64,000 nt of DNA from Paraburkholderia sp. Ac-20340 (GCF_017104965.1 NZ_JAAGPR010000007.1:271220-335219), one strand, 5' to 3'. Positions 52,562 to 60,895 are shown, counted from the first letter of the stretch. The notes: generated by a model not told the origin, from the sequence alone. Translations and numbers: made by a program.

Positions 52562-52975
52562 TCAACCACCCGCAGGCCCCGCACAACGCCCGCACGACCG
52601 CGCCTGCCCCAGCCGCAAGCGCCCGGCGCTGATCGTCACCTCGTTGCCGCACTCGCACCGGCAGACCCACATGCCATTGCCGGCATAGCGGTCCGTGGTC
52701 AACTGGCCGAACACTTCGCCGCCCTTGAGCGACGGCGAACCCGGCCGCGAGCGCCAGACGCGGCGCTGCTCGCCGCAGCCGCAATCGCGCGTCTGGCCGC
52801 TCTCCACCTCGCCGAGGCTGGCCGTGACGTGGTTGCCGCAGCGGCATTTCCAGAGCCACACACCGGCACCGCGATATTGAAGCGCGACAAGATCGCCAAA
52901 CGCGCGGCCAGCGACATCGCGGCTCGGCGGGAAAGGCCATTCTGGCGGCAAGGGGGGACGAATACGCTGGTTCAC
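52562..52975 (-). CDS. Small protein with two Cys-rich repeats
   Basis: A 137-residue protein (GTG start) made of two similar units: WKCRCGNHVTASLGEVESGQ...CGCG (Cys44, 46, 65, 67) and WVCRCECGNEVTISAGRLRLGQ...CGRC (Cys105, 107, 109, 128, 131). Each is a likely zinc-binding knuckle. The pattern recalls short zinc-binding proteins of phage and mobile DNA, but no phage gene is nearby. No named family recognised. It faces ampC tail to tail. Confidence 0.65.
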   Translation of the reverse strand: MNQRIRPPLPPEWPFPPSRDVAGRAFGDLVALQYRGAGVWLWKCRCGNHVTASLGEVESGQTRDCGCGEQRRVWRSRPGSPSLKGGEVFGQLTTDRYAGNGMWVCRCECGNEVTISAGRLRLGQARSCGRCAGPAGG

Positions 52976-53127
52976 GGAGGATAAATGGGATTCAGCGACC
53001 TGATCTCAAGCATAACCGCGTCACAGACGGCCTGGGAGCCGCCTCGATGCGGGGCACGAACACGTATTTTGACATCTTGCGCGCATCCTGACTGTTGCAG
53101 CGTGTGATGCGGTGCAATCGACAACGC

Positions 53128-53158
53128 TTGACCTTCAGGTTGACTTGAACGTTATGGT
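53128..53158 (+). promoter_or_regulatory. MerR-type promoter of the DJ-1-like gene
   Basis: -35 TTGACC (53128-53133) and -10 TATGGT (53153-53158) are 19 bp apart, the over-long spacing of MerR-activated promoters. The spacer holds the inverted repeat TTCAGGTTGACTTGAA. Two close copies are at 55335 and 55392. Confidence 0.8.
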
Positions 53159-53222
53159 TACGGCTAACGGCTGCCAGAGCGCACTGCGCGTGCCGCAAAC
53201 CGATCAACGGAGAACCGAGGCC

Positions 53223-53909
53223 ATGACCCAGCGCGTACTGCACGTCGTCACCAATGTCGCCCACTATGCGGACGTGGCCGACCCAACCGGCCTGTGGCTC
53301 TCCGAACTGACGCACGCCTGGCATGTGTTCGCCGCACACGGCTACGACCAGCAGATCGTCAGCCCGAAAGGCGGCGAGTCGCCGCTGGAACCGCGCGCAC
53401 TCAAATGGCCGCTCGCCGATGCCTCCGTGAAAGCCTGGCTAGACGATAAGGATTGCCAGGCACTGCTGGCGAGGACCGCGCGCCCCGATCAGATCGACCC
53501 AGCCGATTTCAATGCCGTCTATTTCACGGGCGGCCACGCGGTGATGTGGGATTTCCCCGACGATGCGGGCCTGCAAAGCATCACGCGTGACATCTACGAG
53601 CGCGGCGGCATCGTTTCGTCGGTTTGCCACGGCTACTGCGGATTGTTGAACACCACGCTTTCCGACGGCACCCGTCTGGTGGAGAAACGCCGCGTCACCG
53701 GCTATTCGTGGGTCGAAGAAGTGCTCGCGGGCGTGGCAAAGAAAGTGCCGTACAACGCGGAAGAAGCGATGAAGCAGCGCGGCGCGCGCTATGAAAAAGC
53801 CCTGCTGCCCTTCGTTTCCCACGTGATCACCGACGGCCGCCTGGTGACCGGGCAAAACCCGCAGTCCGCGAAAGCCACGGCGAAACAGGTTGCTGCGCTG
53901 CTCGGTTAA
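53223..53909 (+). CDS. DJ-1/PfpI superfamily protein (Hsp31/glyoxalase-like)
   Basis: 228 residues from ATG 53223. The triad candidates are Glu28 (LWLSELTHAW), Cys135 and His136 (VSSVCHGYCGLLN). The long form with DFNAVYFTGGHAVMWDF matches the class that acts as methylglyoxal glyoxalase III or chaperone. It is under a MerR-type promoter and so probably responds to an electrophile. The last codons overlap the convergent MerR gene by four bases. Confidence 0.9.
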   Translation: MTQRVLHVVTNVAHYADVADPTGLWLSELTHAWHVFAAHGYDQQIVSPKGGESPLEPRALKWPLADASVKAWLDDKDCQALLARTARPDQIDPADFNAVYFTGGHAVMWDFPDDAGLQSITRDIYERGGIVSSVCHGYCGLLNTTLSDGTRLVEKRRVTGYSWVEEVLAGVAKKVPYNAEEAMKQRGARYEKALLPFVSHVITDGRLVTGQNPQSAKATAKQVAALLG

Positions 53910-54379
53910 CTGCGCCGCCGGGTCTTGCGCAAGGTCTTGACGTCCGCGGCGGCCAGCGCGGGCGCGGGCACTTTCACTTCGCCCGCGCGAATACGCGACA
54001 GCACGCGCTTTGCATTGGCGCTGCAGTCCATATCGTCGGGCTTCGCCTCGATCTCCTTGAGCAGCGCAACGATATGCGCCTTGCTCTGCGCGAGACGCTT
54101 TTCCAGCGCCTCGATATCCAGCACCTTCGCGCGCAGCGTTTCGATCAGCGTGCCATGTTGCCACTGCTCCATATCGGGCGGCAGCAACATGCGGATTTCG
54201 TCGAGACTGAAACCGGCTTGCTGCGCTGCCGAAATCAGATCGAGCACCAGCACGGCTTGCGGCGCATAGGTGCGATAGCCGTTCGGTTCGCGCTCGACTT
54301 TCAGCAAGCCGATATCTTCGTAGAAACGAATACGCGAAGCCGCCAGGCCCGTGCGTTCGGCCAGTTCCCCAATCTTCAT
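53906..54379 (-). CDS. MerR-family transcriptional regulator
   Basis: A 157-residue activator. MKIGELAERTGLAASRIRFYEDIGLL is the MerR winged helix and the C-terminal helix gives the dimer coiled coil. Only one Cys (119) is present, so it is not a classical two-Cys metal sensor. It follows the acetoacetate-decarboxylase-like gene by 18 bases in one operon and is the likely driver of the three 19-bp-spacer promoters. Confidence 0.93.
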   Translation of the reverse strand: MKIGELAERTGLAASRIRFYEDIGLLKVEREPNGYRTYAPQAVLVLDLISAAQQAGFSLDEIRMLLPPDMEQWQHGTLIETLRAKVLDIEALEKRLAQSKAHIVALLKEIEAKPDDMDCSANAKRVLSRIRAGEVKVPAPALAAADVKTLRKTRRRS

Positions 54380-54397
54380 GATGTCCGTACTCTCCGA

Positions 54398-55300
54398 TCA
54401 GACCCAACCCGGCGCGAGCGGCGTGGGCAAATTCAGCACGATTTGCGCATCCTTGACGACATCGAGTCGAACGATCTTCGATGCGCCCAGTCCGTCCAGC
54501 AACTGGCTCAAGGGGCCGCCGCCACGCAACAGTTTTACGTCGCGCGGCAACAGCCTTTGCGCAAAGGATAGCGTATTGGTCTGCACCGTCGCCTGATGCC
54601 AGACTCCATCGACTTTATTGATCAAGGTGTTGGTCGCCATATGCGATTGCGGCGCCACATTTCGCAACGCCGGCAGCGGCGCATTCAATACCAGGTCCTG
54701 CGTGCCATCGGGTCCGGCAATCTGCGCGCTTACATTGGCGCCTATATTCAGAGCAATATCGGCGCGCCATTTCGGCAACTGATAACCATAGACGCCGCGC
54801 ACGCGTGCGATTTCCGTCGTCACGGGCAGCGCCAGTACATGCGCATGAAAACTGCGCCGACGCATGGAATCCAGCAGTTCCAGCGCGTGCGAACCGCGCG
54901 CGCCAGGACGGCGAATCACGATCGCGATGGAGACCTCGTCATAAGGATCGTTATCGCAAACCGAATACGAGAAGAACGTCAGCGCAACCAGCCCATAGCC
55001 GGGAAACGCGCGCAGCGGTTCGAGCGGCGTCGGCAACATCGTCCGCAATTGCGCTAACGGAGCAAGCAATAAAGCCTGAATATGGCTGGTGCGATAGTAA
55101 AAGTTAGGCGCCCACGTCGGGCCGACTCGCGACTCGACCAGTTGCTTGGGAATCCTTCTGAAAAAATCGATATTCCCTGCAGCGGGATCACGCGCCACTT
55201 CATCCAGATCGGGATTCATCCTGAAGCGGTCGTAATAGCCACCCGCCGGCACTTCCACCCTATGCGGTCCAAATTCGACTTCCGTTCGCAGCCTGTCCAT
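54398..55300 (-). CDS. Acetoacetate decarboxylase-like protein
   Basis: 300 residues from ATG 55300. LRAFPGYGLVALTFFSYSVCDNDPYDEVSIAIVIRRP and YGYQLPKWRADIAL fit the ADC-like superfamily, whose members bind beta-keto compounds. I cannot confirm the catalytic Lys pair, so this may be a non-decarboxylating relative. It forms an operon with the MerR gene and is divergent from the old yellow enzyme, all under paired MerR-type promoters. Confidence 0.78.
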   Translation of the reverse strand: MDRLRTEVEFGPHRVEVPAGGYYDRFRMNPDLDEVARDPAAGNIDFFRRIPKQLVESRVGPTWAPNFYYRTSHIQALLLAPLAQLRTMLPTPLEPLRAFPGYGLVALTFFSYSVCDNDPYDEVSIAIVIRRPGARGSHALELLDSMRRRSFHAHVLALPVTTEIARVRGVYGYQLPKWRADIALNIGANVSAQIAGPDGTQDLVLNAPLPALRNVAPQSHMATNTLINKVDGVWHQATVQTNTLSFAQRLLPRDVKLLRGGGPLSQLLDGLGASKIVRLDVVKDAQIVLNLPTPLAPGWV

Positions 55301-55334
55301 ATTCGCCGACCTTTCCGATAGTTGATCTTTCGGC

Positions 55335-55365
55335 ACTTTAAGGTTCAAGTCAGCCTGAAGGTCAA
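55335..55365 (-). promoter_or_regulatory. MerR-type promoter of the ADC-like/MerR operon
   Basis: On the minus strand TTGACC (55365-55360), 19-bp spacer with TTCAGGCTGACTTGAA, and TAAAGT (55340-55335). It is almost identical to the sites at 53128 and 55392. Confidence 0.82.
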
Positions 55366-55391
55366 GCTGTGCGTGACCGCACAGATAGTGC

Positions 55392-55422
55392 TTGACCTTC
55401 AAGTTGACTTTAATCTTAAAGT
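55392..55422 (+). promoter_or_regulatory. MerR-type promoter of the old yellow enzyme gene
   Basis: TTGACC (55392-55397), 19-bp spacer with TTCAAGTTGACTTTAA, and TAAAGT (55417-55422). A small palindrome (CTGTGCG-tgac-CGCACAG, 55367-55384) lies midway between this and the divergent copy. Confidence 0.82.
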
Positions 55423-55448
55423 CGGACCACGATGAAACGAGGTCAACC

Positions 55449-56681
55449 ATGAACGTGTTCGACAAACTAGCTTTACCCAACGGTTCGACGATCCCGAACC
55501 GCATCGCCAAAGCCGCGATGGAAGAGAACATGGCCGATGCCCGTCATGCGCCATCGGCGCAATTGACGCGTCTTTATCAGGTGTGGGCGGACGGCGGCGC
55601 GGGCCTGCTAATTACCGGCAACGTCATGGTCGACAGCCGCGCGATGACCGGCCCGGGCGGCGTGGTGCTCGAAGACGACCGGCAACTGGATGCGTTCAGG
55701 CAATGGGCGAGCGTCGGGCGTTCGAAGGGAGCGCAATTCTGGCTGCAGATCAATCATCCGGGCCGCCAGATGCGCGCCAATCTCGGCCAGCCCACCTGGG
55801 CGCCTTCCGCTGTGCCGCTCGCGCTCGGCAAGATGTCGAAGCATTTCGCCGTTCCTCAGGCCATGACCCATGAAGTGATCGAAGACGTGATTCAGCGTTT
55901 TGCGCGCACGGCGCGGCTGGGCGAACTCGCCGGATTTACGGGCGTCGAGATTCACGCGGCGCACGGCTATCTGCTGAGTCAGTTTCTTTCGCCTTTGAGC
56001 AATCAGCGCAGCGATCAATGGGGCGGCTCGCTGGAGAATCGCGCGCGCCTGCTGCTAGAGATCGTTAAAGCCGTGCGCGCCGTCGTATCGCCGCGCTTTG
56101 CCGTGGCCGTCAAACTCAATTCCGCCGATTTTCAGCGCGGCGGCTTTAGCGCCGACGACGCGCGTCAGGTCGTCAAGCTTCTCAACGAACAGGCCGTCGA
56201 TCTGGTCGAACTGTCGGGTGGCAGTTATGAAGCGCCGGCCATGCAAGGCGATGCGCGTGACGGCCGCACCCTGGCGCGCGAAGCCTATTTCGTGGAATTC
56301 GCCCGCGATATCCGCACGATTGCGCGTATGCCGGTGATGGTCACGGGCGGTATCCGCCGACGCGCGATTGCGGAACAAGTCGTGACGAGCGGCGTGGATA
56401 TGGTGGGTATCGGCACGGCGCTGGCCATCGATCCGGATCTGCCGCGCGCATGGCGCGCCGGTAAAGATAACGCTCCGGCGCTTGCGCCTATCACCTGGAA
56501 GAACAAGCCGATGGCGTCGCTGGCGAATATGGCAACCGTCAAATTCCAGTTGCACCGGCTGAGCACAGGAAAGCAAACCGATCCCACCGTATCGCCATTA
56601 CGCGCATTGATTCTGCAGCAACTGGCCGATGTTTCGCGCACGCGAAAATACAAACGCTGGATGATGCAGCAAGCGAAATAA
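55449..56681 (+). CDS. NADH:flavin oxidoreductase (old yellow enzyme family)
   Basis: 410 residues from ATG 55449 with GAGGT upstream. FMN barrel: NRIAKAAMEENMAD at the start, FWLQINHPGRQ, GFTGVEIHAAHGYLLSQFLSPLSNQRSDQWGGS carrying the conserved HxAHGYL and RxDxxGGS motifs, and MVTGGIRR for phosphate. It reduces activated alkenes with NAD(P)H. Member of the MerR regulon here and probably detoxifies an enone or quinone. Confidence 0.92.
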   Translation: MNVFDKLALPNGSTIPNRIAKAAMEENMADARHAPSAQLTRLYQVWADGGAGLLITGNVMVDSRAMTGPGGVVLEDDRQLDAFRQWASVGRSKGAQFWLQINHPGRQMRANLGQPTWAPSAVPLALGKMSKHFAVPQAMTHEVIEDVIQRFARTARLGELAGFTGVEIHAAHGYLLSQFLSPLSNQRSDQWGGSLENRARLLLEIVKAVRAVVSPRFAVAVKLNSADFQRGGFSADDARQVVKLLNEQAVDLVELSGGSYEAPAMQGDARDGRTLAREAYFVEFARDIRTIARMPVMVTGGIRRRAIAEQVVTSGVDMVGIGTALAIDPDLPRAWRAGKDNAPALAPITWKNKPMASLANMATVKFQLHRLSTGKQTDPTVSPLRALILQQLADVSRTRKYKRWMMQQAK

Positions 56682-56691
56682 TCGGCGGGAT

Positions 56692-56725
56692 AAGCGCTTT
56701 TTCCGTAAAAGCTGGCGCGCTTTTT
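56692..56725 (+). terminator. Probable terminator of the old yellow enzyme gene
   Basis: AAGCGC (56692-56697) pairs with GCGCTT (56717-56722) around an inner A/T pairing, followed by further Ts. Short stem; moderate support. Confidence 0.5.
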
Positions 56726-56853
56726 AACCGCGATTTTTTTCCCGGTAGCCTAATATCGACATATCAGGTTTCGGCCGGACCGGGACGTTTTCGGACATGA
56801 TCGCAAGATGATCGAACCCGGACGCCAGCGCGCATGAGCGAGGAAAAGCCATC

Positions 56854-57381
56854 ATGAATAGCGTGACTACCAAGGTCTGGCACGAATTCAAGGAGATGTT
56901 GCCGCCCACTATCTTTTTCTTCGTTATCCTGCATATTGTCGCGCTGATCCGTTCGCTGATGACACACGACACAGGCATATCGTTACCGACTTCCGGTGCC
57001 GTGACGATCGCCGCGCTGGTGCTCGGCAAATCGGTTCTGCTGGCCAACATGCTGCCGTTCGTGAACCGCTTTCCCGAGAAACCGCTGATCTGGAATGTAG
57101 GCTGGAAAACGGTGATTTATACCGCTGTCGCCTCGCTACTCCATTACCTCGAACGTCTCTTCGATTACTGGAAGAGCGCGCACAATCTGGCCGCCGCGAA
57201 CCATCAGTTACTCGTCGAACTCGACTGGGCGCACTTCTTCGCCATTCAACTGCTGCTGGTCGTGCTGATCATCAACTATTGCGTCATGGCCGAACTCGCC
57301 CGCGTTATCGGCAGGCGCAGGCTGTTCGCGTTCTTCTTCGGGCCAATGCCGCGTTTGCCGGCCGCTCACGAGGTCTCGTAA
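56854..57381 (+). CDS. Hypothetical four-helix membrane protein
   Basis: A 175-residue integral membrane protein with GAGGAAAAG before the ATG. Four predicted helices: about 19-36, 47-65, 82-98 and 130-152, with both ends in the cytosol by the positive-inside rule (GRRRLFAFFFG). No family recognised. It is next to the small exported protein at 57390 and downstream of the oxidoreductase, apparently unconnected. Confidence 0.7.
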   Translation: MNSVTTKVWHEFKEMLPPTIFFFVILHIVALIRSLMTHDTGISLPTSGAVTIAALVLGKSVLLANMLPFVNRFPEKPLIWNVGWKTVIYTAVASLLHYLERLFDYWKSAHNLAAANHQLLVELDWAHFFAIQLLLVVLIINYCVMAELARVIGRRRLFAFFFGPMPRLPAAHEVS

Positions 57382-57389
57382 CGCGCCGC

Positions 57390-57743
57390 TTACTGCGCGG
57401 CGCTCAAACCCATAAGACGCTGGCAATCCGTGCCGCTCGCGCGCGCGGCGCGCTGTTGATCGGCGTCGAGCTTCGCGAAGCGGGCCAGCGCGTCGTCCGC
57501 CGCTGCTGCGTTGTATTCGAGCTTGTGCAGGCCGTAGTCCGAATTCCCGTTCTCGATCACATATCGCATGCTCTTGCGCGGATCGCGGCCGCCGTCGTTG
57601 ATGACGTCGTTGGTCGTCACGTGGCAAAGCAGCGCCGAATAGTAATCGCGATCAGCCGCGCTAATGCCCGGGCGTAAAAAGTGAGCCACCGCTGCGGCCG
57701 AAAGAATCAGGAGCAGCAGCGCAATCCAGCGTTTTTTCTTCAT
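57390..57743 (-). CDS. Small exported hypothetical protein
   Basis: 117 residues from ATG 57743. MKKKRWIALLLLILSAAAVAHF is a signal peptide or N-terminal anchor. The remainder has two cysteines (LCHVTTNDVIND and GTDCQRLM), which may form a disulfide in the periplasm. No domain recognised. The start has no clear ribosome site. Confidence 0.6.
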   Translation of the reverse strand: MKKKRWIALLLLILSAAAVAHFLRPGISAADRDYYSALLCHVTTNDVINDGGRDPRKSMRYVIENGNSDYGLHKLEYNAAAADDALARFAKLDADQQRAARASGTDCQRLMGLSAAQ

Positions 57744-58067
57744 CGAATTCAAATCTTTGTGGCGCGCGCAAGTACGCGCAGCCAGAACAGAGAGCGGTTG
57801 GAACTTGTCGCGCAAGTGCGAACAAGCCGGTTGACATGCGCCTGCGAACACGACATTCGCAACGGCGATCCCCCGAATCGTGGCGCGATTATAAGCGCCT
57901 TGCGAAAACGCGGCGCCCGCGAGCACAAACAGGGCCGTACGCCACATCGCGAATTTAGTATACCCCTGTACCCTATCTGTGTAATATACCCCCCTACGGT
58001 ATATAGACCATCGCGCAGCCACTTTCGACAAGCGTGCGCGGGCATTTCAGGTAAGGAAAAAGGCGGC
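57744..58067. other. Promoter region of rcnA and of the small exported protein
   Basis: About 320 bases. Contains an AT-rich stretch with the C-tract operator at 57984-58004 close to rcnA and nothing else recognised. Confidence 0.65.
57984..58004 (+). promoter_or_regulatory. RcnR/CsoR-type operator before rcnA
   Basis: ATATACC-CCCCTAC-GGTATAT: 7-bp perfect arms around a C-rich centre, the form bound by CsoR/RcnR/FrmR repressors. A related half-site (TATACCCCTG) is about 26 bp upstream. It lies 64 bp before the rcnA start. Confidence 0.75.
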
Positions 58068-58907
58068 GTGACGGACTTCTCCACTCTTCTTTCGCAAGGC
58101 GCGTCGAGCGCATGGCTGTTCATTCCCAGCGCGATTCTGCTGGGCGCGCTCCACGGCCTGGAGCCCGGGCATTCGAAAACCATGATGGCCGCCTTCATCG
58201 TGGCGATTCGGGGCACGGTCGGCCAGGCTGTGCTGCTGGGTCTTTCCGCGACCTTGTCCCACACCGTCGTGGTCTGGGCGATCGCACTTGCAGGCATGTA
58301 TTTCGGGCGCAACTGGAACGCGCAGACGAGCGAGCCGTACTTCCAGATCGCCTCGGCGGTGCTGATCGTGGGCGTCGCCGCGTGGATGATCTGGCGCGCC
58401 TGGCGCGAACATCGGCATGCCCACGCGCATCACCACCATCATGGTCACGATCATGACCACGACCATCACCATCATCACGAGCATCATCACGATCACGATG
58501 GCCTCGATATCGGTTCGCAGGAGTATCAGGACGCCCACGAACGCGCGCACGCGGACGATATTCGCCGCCGCTTCGCCAATCGCGATGTCACGACTGGCCA
58601 GATCGTCATGTTCGGGCTGACTGGCGGCCTCGTGCCCTGCCCCGCGTCCATCACCGTGCTGCTGTTGTGCCTGCAATTGAAGCGTTTTGCGCTGGGCGCA
58701 TCGCTGGTGCTGTGCTTCAGCATCGGCCTCGCGCTCACGATGGTCGCGTCCGGCACCCTCGCCGCGCTGAGCGTCAAACACGTCTCGCGCCGATGGAGCG
58801 GCTTCGGCAGTGTCGCGCGCAAGGCACCGTATTTTTCCGGCGCGTTGATCATGCTCGTGGGTCTATTCGTCGGCTATCAAGGGCTGAGCGCGCTGGCCGT
58901 AGTGTGA
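58068..58907 (+). CDS. rcnA: Nickel/cobalt efflux protein
   Basis: 279 residues from a GTG with AAGG-type site upstream. Six helices; GALHGLEPGHSKTMMAAFIVA carries the His residues of helix 1-2, and LSHTVVVW follows. Residues 115-144 form a His/Asp-rich cytosolic loop with more than 20 histidines, the metal-collecting feature of RcnA. VPCPASITVLLLCL begins the second half. It exports Ni or Co; the regulator gene follows and the operator precedes. Confidence 0.94.
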   Translation: MTDFSTLLSQGASSAWLFIPSAILLGALHGLEPGHSKTMMAAFIVAIRGTVGQAVLLGLSATLSHTVVVWAIALAGMYFGRNWNAQTSEPYFQIASAVLIVGVAAWMIWRAWREHRHAHAHHHHHGHDHDHDHHHHHEHHHDHDGLDIGSQEYQDAHERAHADDIRRRFANRDVTTGQIVMFGLTGGLVPCPASITVLLLCLQLKRFALGASLVLCFSIGLALTMVASGTLAALSVKHVSRRWSGFGSVARKAPYFSGALIMLVGLFVGYQGLSALAVV

Positions 58908-58972
58908 TGCTGGCCCGCAATCGCGGGCGGCCCCCACGCTATACTCGCGCATCCATTCTGTCGAGGTAACGC

Positions 58973-59245
58973 ATGAGCCACACGATTCGCGATAAACAGA
59001 AGCTGCTCAACCGGGTGCGCCGCATCAAGGGGCAGGTCGAGGCTATCGAGCGCGCACTCGAAGACGAACGCGGCTGCATGGACGTGCTTCAGCTGATCAC
59101 CAGCAGCCGCGGCGCGATGAACGGGCTGCTGGCCGTGGTGCTCGAAGATCACATCCGCACACATCTGGTCGATGCGGAACCCGAGGACGAGCACGGCAGC
59201 GGCAAGGAACAATTGATCGAAGTGGTTCACAGCTACTTCAAGTGA
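58973..59245 (+). CDS. rcnR: Metal-responsive repressor, RcnR type (CsoR/FrmR family)
   Basis: A 90-residue all-helical repressor with GAGG before ATG. It has the RcnR-specific ligand set His3, Cys35, His60, His64 rather than the FrmR set, which argues for Ni/Co sensing. LLNRVRRIKGQVEAIERAL is the DNA-binding helix. It lies 65 bases after rcnA in the same direction and probably represses it through the site at 57984. Confidence 0.92.
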   Translation: MSHTIRDKQKLLNRVRRIKGQVEAIERALEDERGCMDVLQLITSSRGAMNGLLAVVLEDHIRTHLVDAEPEDEHGSGKEQLIEVVHSYFK

Positions 59246-59254
59246 ACCTGCACT

Positions 59255-59455
59255 ATGGCTGTTAAATCGCCCTGTATCGAACTCTGTGCCTTCGACGGCA
59301 AGACCGGCTTTTGCACCGGCTGCCTGCGCACGCGTGAAGAAGCGCGTAGCTGGAAGAAAATGACGGACCACCGCCGCCATCAGATCATCAACGAAAGAAG
59401 CCGCCGCCAGGCCAAACTGGGACGCGAAATACAACAGGCGTCGTCGGATGAATAG
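59255..59455 (+). CDS. DUF1289 protein
   Basis: A 66-residue protein with four Cys at 7, 11, 20 and 23 (PCIELCAFDGKTGFCTGCLRT), the DUF1289 signature, probably a metal site. It starts 9 bases after the rcnR stop, so it is co-transcribed with it. Function unknown. Confidence 0.9.
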   Translation: MAVKSPCIELCAFDGKTGFCTGCLRTREEARSWKKMTDHRRHQIINERSRRQAKLGREIQQASSDE

Positions 59456-59674
59456 CGCTATCTGAACGACGCCGTGCAGCGGTAGCGTTTGCGCCGCTCA
59501 GTGATCGGTCAGCCCCAGCATCTTGTCGAAGAAGATGCTCGCGAGCACACCCGCGCACTTGCGTGCCCCACCCCAGATTCGACATCCCGCGCGAAAGAAA
59601 ACCCCAAGTATGAGTGGGTTCGAAGCAATCGACTATACTTTTGCATTCGTTCTCTCTTCGACTTATTCACTGCA

Positions 59675-60007
59675 ATGATTCAACCGGGCACCGTATTCAA
59701 GGACAACCTCGCGCAACTCCCCGCAATCGACGGCATCGAGCGTATCGATCTGGTCGACGGCCAGGGCACCGTGGTGTCGACGATCGAAAACAAGCCGGGC
59801 AAGCAAGGCTCGCTGGCTGTTTATCACTACCTGAAGCAGGCTTTCGGCTCGCTCGACGCGAAGGCCGCCGAACACGGTCTGGCCGTGTTCGCGGAGCACA
59901 CCGCCGACGCGCGCAACCGTCCGGGCGCACACCCGAACGTCGATCGCCTGCTGGAAATCGCAGCCGGCGGCGAGGCGCTGCGTATCGACGTGATCGCCGC
60001 CGCCTGA
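59675..60007 (+). CDS. DUF2322 family protein
   Basis: 110 residues from ATG 59675. MIQPGTVFKDNLAQLPAIDGIERIDLVDGQG and HADxx-like AEHTADARNRPGAHPNVDRLLEI fit the DUF2322 family of beta-proteobacteria. Soluble, no signal. Function unknown. Own terminator follows. Confidence 0.85.
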   Translation: MIQPGTVFKDNLAQLPAIDGIERIDLVDGQGTVVSTIENKPGKQGSLAVYHYLKQAFGSLDAKAAEHGLAVFAEHTADARNRPGAHPNVDRLLEIAAGGEALRIDVIAAA

Positions 60008-60024
60008 CGATTCGCGCTGCAAAG

Positions 60025-60050
60025 CGGCCGCACATTCTGCGGCCGTTTTT
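60025..60050 (+). terminator. Terminator of the DUF2322 gene
   Basis: Perfect 8-bp stem (60025-60032 with 60038-60045), 5-nt loop, then five Ts. It lies directly before the AraC gene start at 60062. Confidence 0.92.
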
Positions 60051-60061
60051 ACATCGCCATC

Positions 60062-60895
60062 ATGCTGGACACGACGGAGTTCTACCGTAGCGGCGCGCTG
60101 GAAGTCGCGCGTATCCGCGCCTCGGGCGCGGCGGCCTTCCCGCGTCACACGCACGCCGAATATGTGATCAGCGCCACGCTGTCCGGCAGCGAGGATGTCT
60201 GGCTCGACGGCAAAACGTTCTGCTCGCCTGCAGGCACGTCAACCGTTTACAACCCGTTTGCGATTCAGGCATCGGAATACGATCGCACCGCGGGCACGAC
60301 CGAATTTATTTCGTTGTACCTGGAACCGCGGCTTCTGGCCGATATCGCCCATGCGAATGGCTGGGTATCGCGTGAGTCTGCGCAGGAAGTCACTCAGGGC
60401 GTTTTCGACGATGAAGCGCTGCATCGGCATATCGTCGATGTCTATCTCGCCGCGCGTTCGCTGCACGACGACGGCAACACCAGGCCCGATACGCTCGAAT
60501 ACGACACCGCGCTGACCGAACTGGTTGCGGCTTTGCTCGCCAACGGCCACACGCATACGCCGCATGCGGGCGACGCGCGGCTAAGCGCAACGCGCCTCGA
60601 CAATGTGCAGGCGTTCATGCGCGAACGGCTCGACGCGCCGGTCAAACTCGACGAACTCGCCAGCGTCGCCGACGTCAGCAAGTTTCATCTCATACGCGCG
60701 TTCAAGGATGCCTTCGGCATGTCGCCGGGCAAATATCATATGCAGTTGCGCCTGATCGAAGCGCGACATCGATTGCGTGCGGGCGCAACGATTGCCGATG
60801 TGGCATTCGCGCTGGGCTTCTACGATCAAAGCCACTTTATCAACGCGTTCCGCAAGGCCCTGGGCGTGAGCCCGTTGCGATTTGCTAAGGCATGA
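60062..60895 (+). CDS. AraC-family transcriptional regulator
   Basis: 277 residues. N-terminal cupin-like sensor (FPRHTHAEYVISATLSG) and C-terminal double helix-turn-helix (VKLDELASVADVSKFHLIRAFKDAFGMSPGKY; IADVAFALGFYDQSHFINAFRKALGVSP). Its last 11 bases overlap the convergent LysE-type exporter, which it may control; such AraC-LysE pairs are common. Confidence 0.92.
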   Translation: MLDTTEFYRSGALEVARIRASGAAAFPRHTHAEYVISATLSGSEDVWLDGKTFCSPAGTSTVYNPFAIQASEYDRTAGTTEFISLYLEPRLLADIAHANGWVSRESAQEVTQGVFDDEALHRHIVDVYLAARSLHDDGNTRPDTLEYDTALTELVAALLANGHTHTPHAGDARLSATRLDNVQAFMRERLDAPVKLDELASVADVSKFHLIRAFKDAFGMSPGKYHMQLRLIEARHRLRAGATIADVAFALGFYDQSHFINAFRKALGVSPLRFAKA

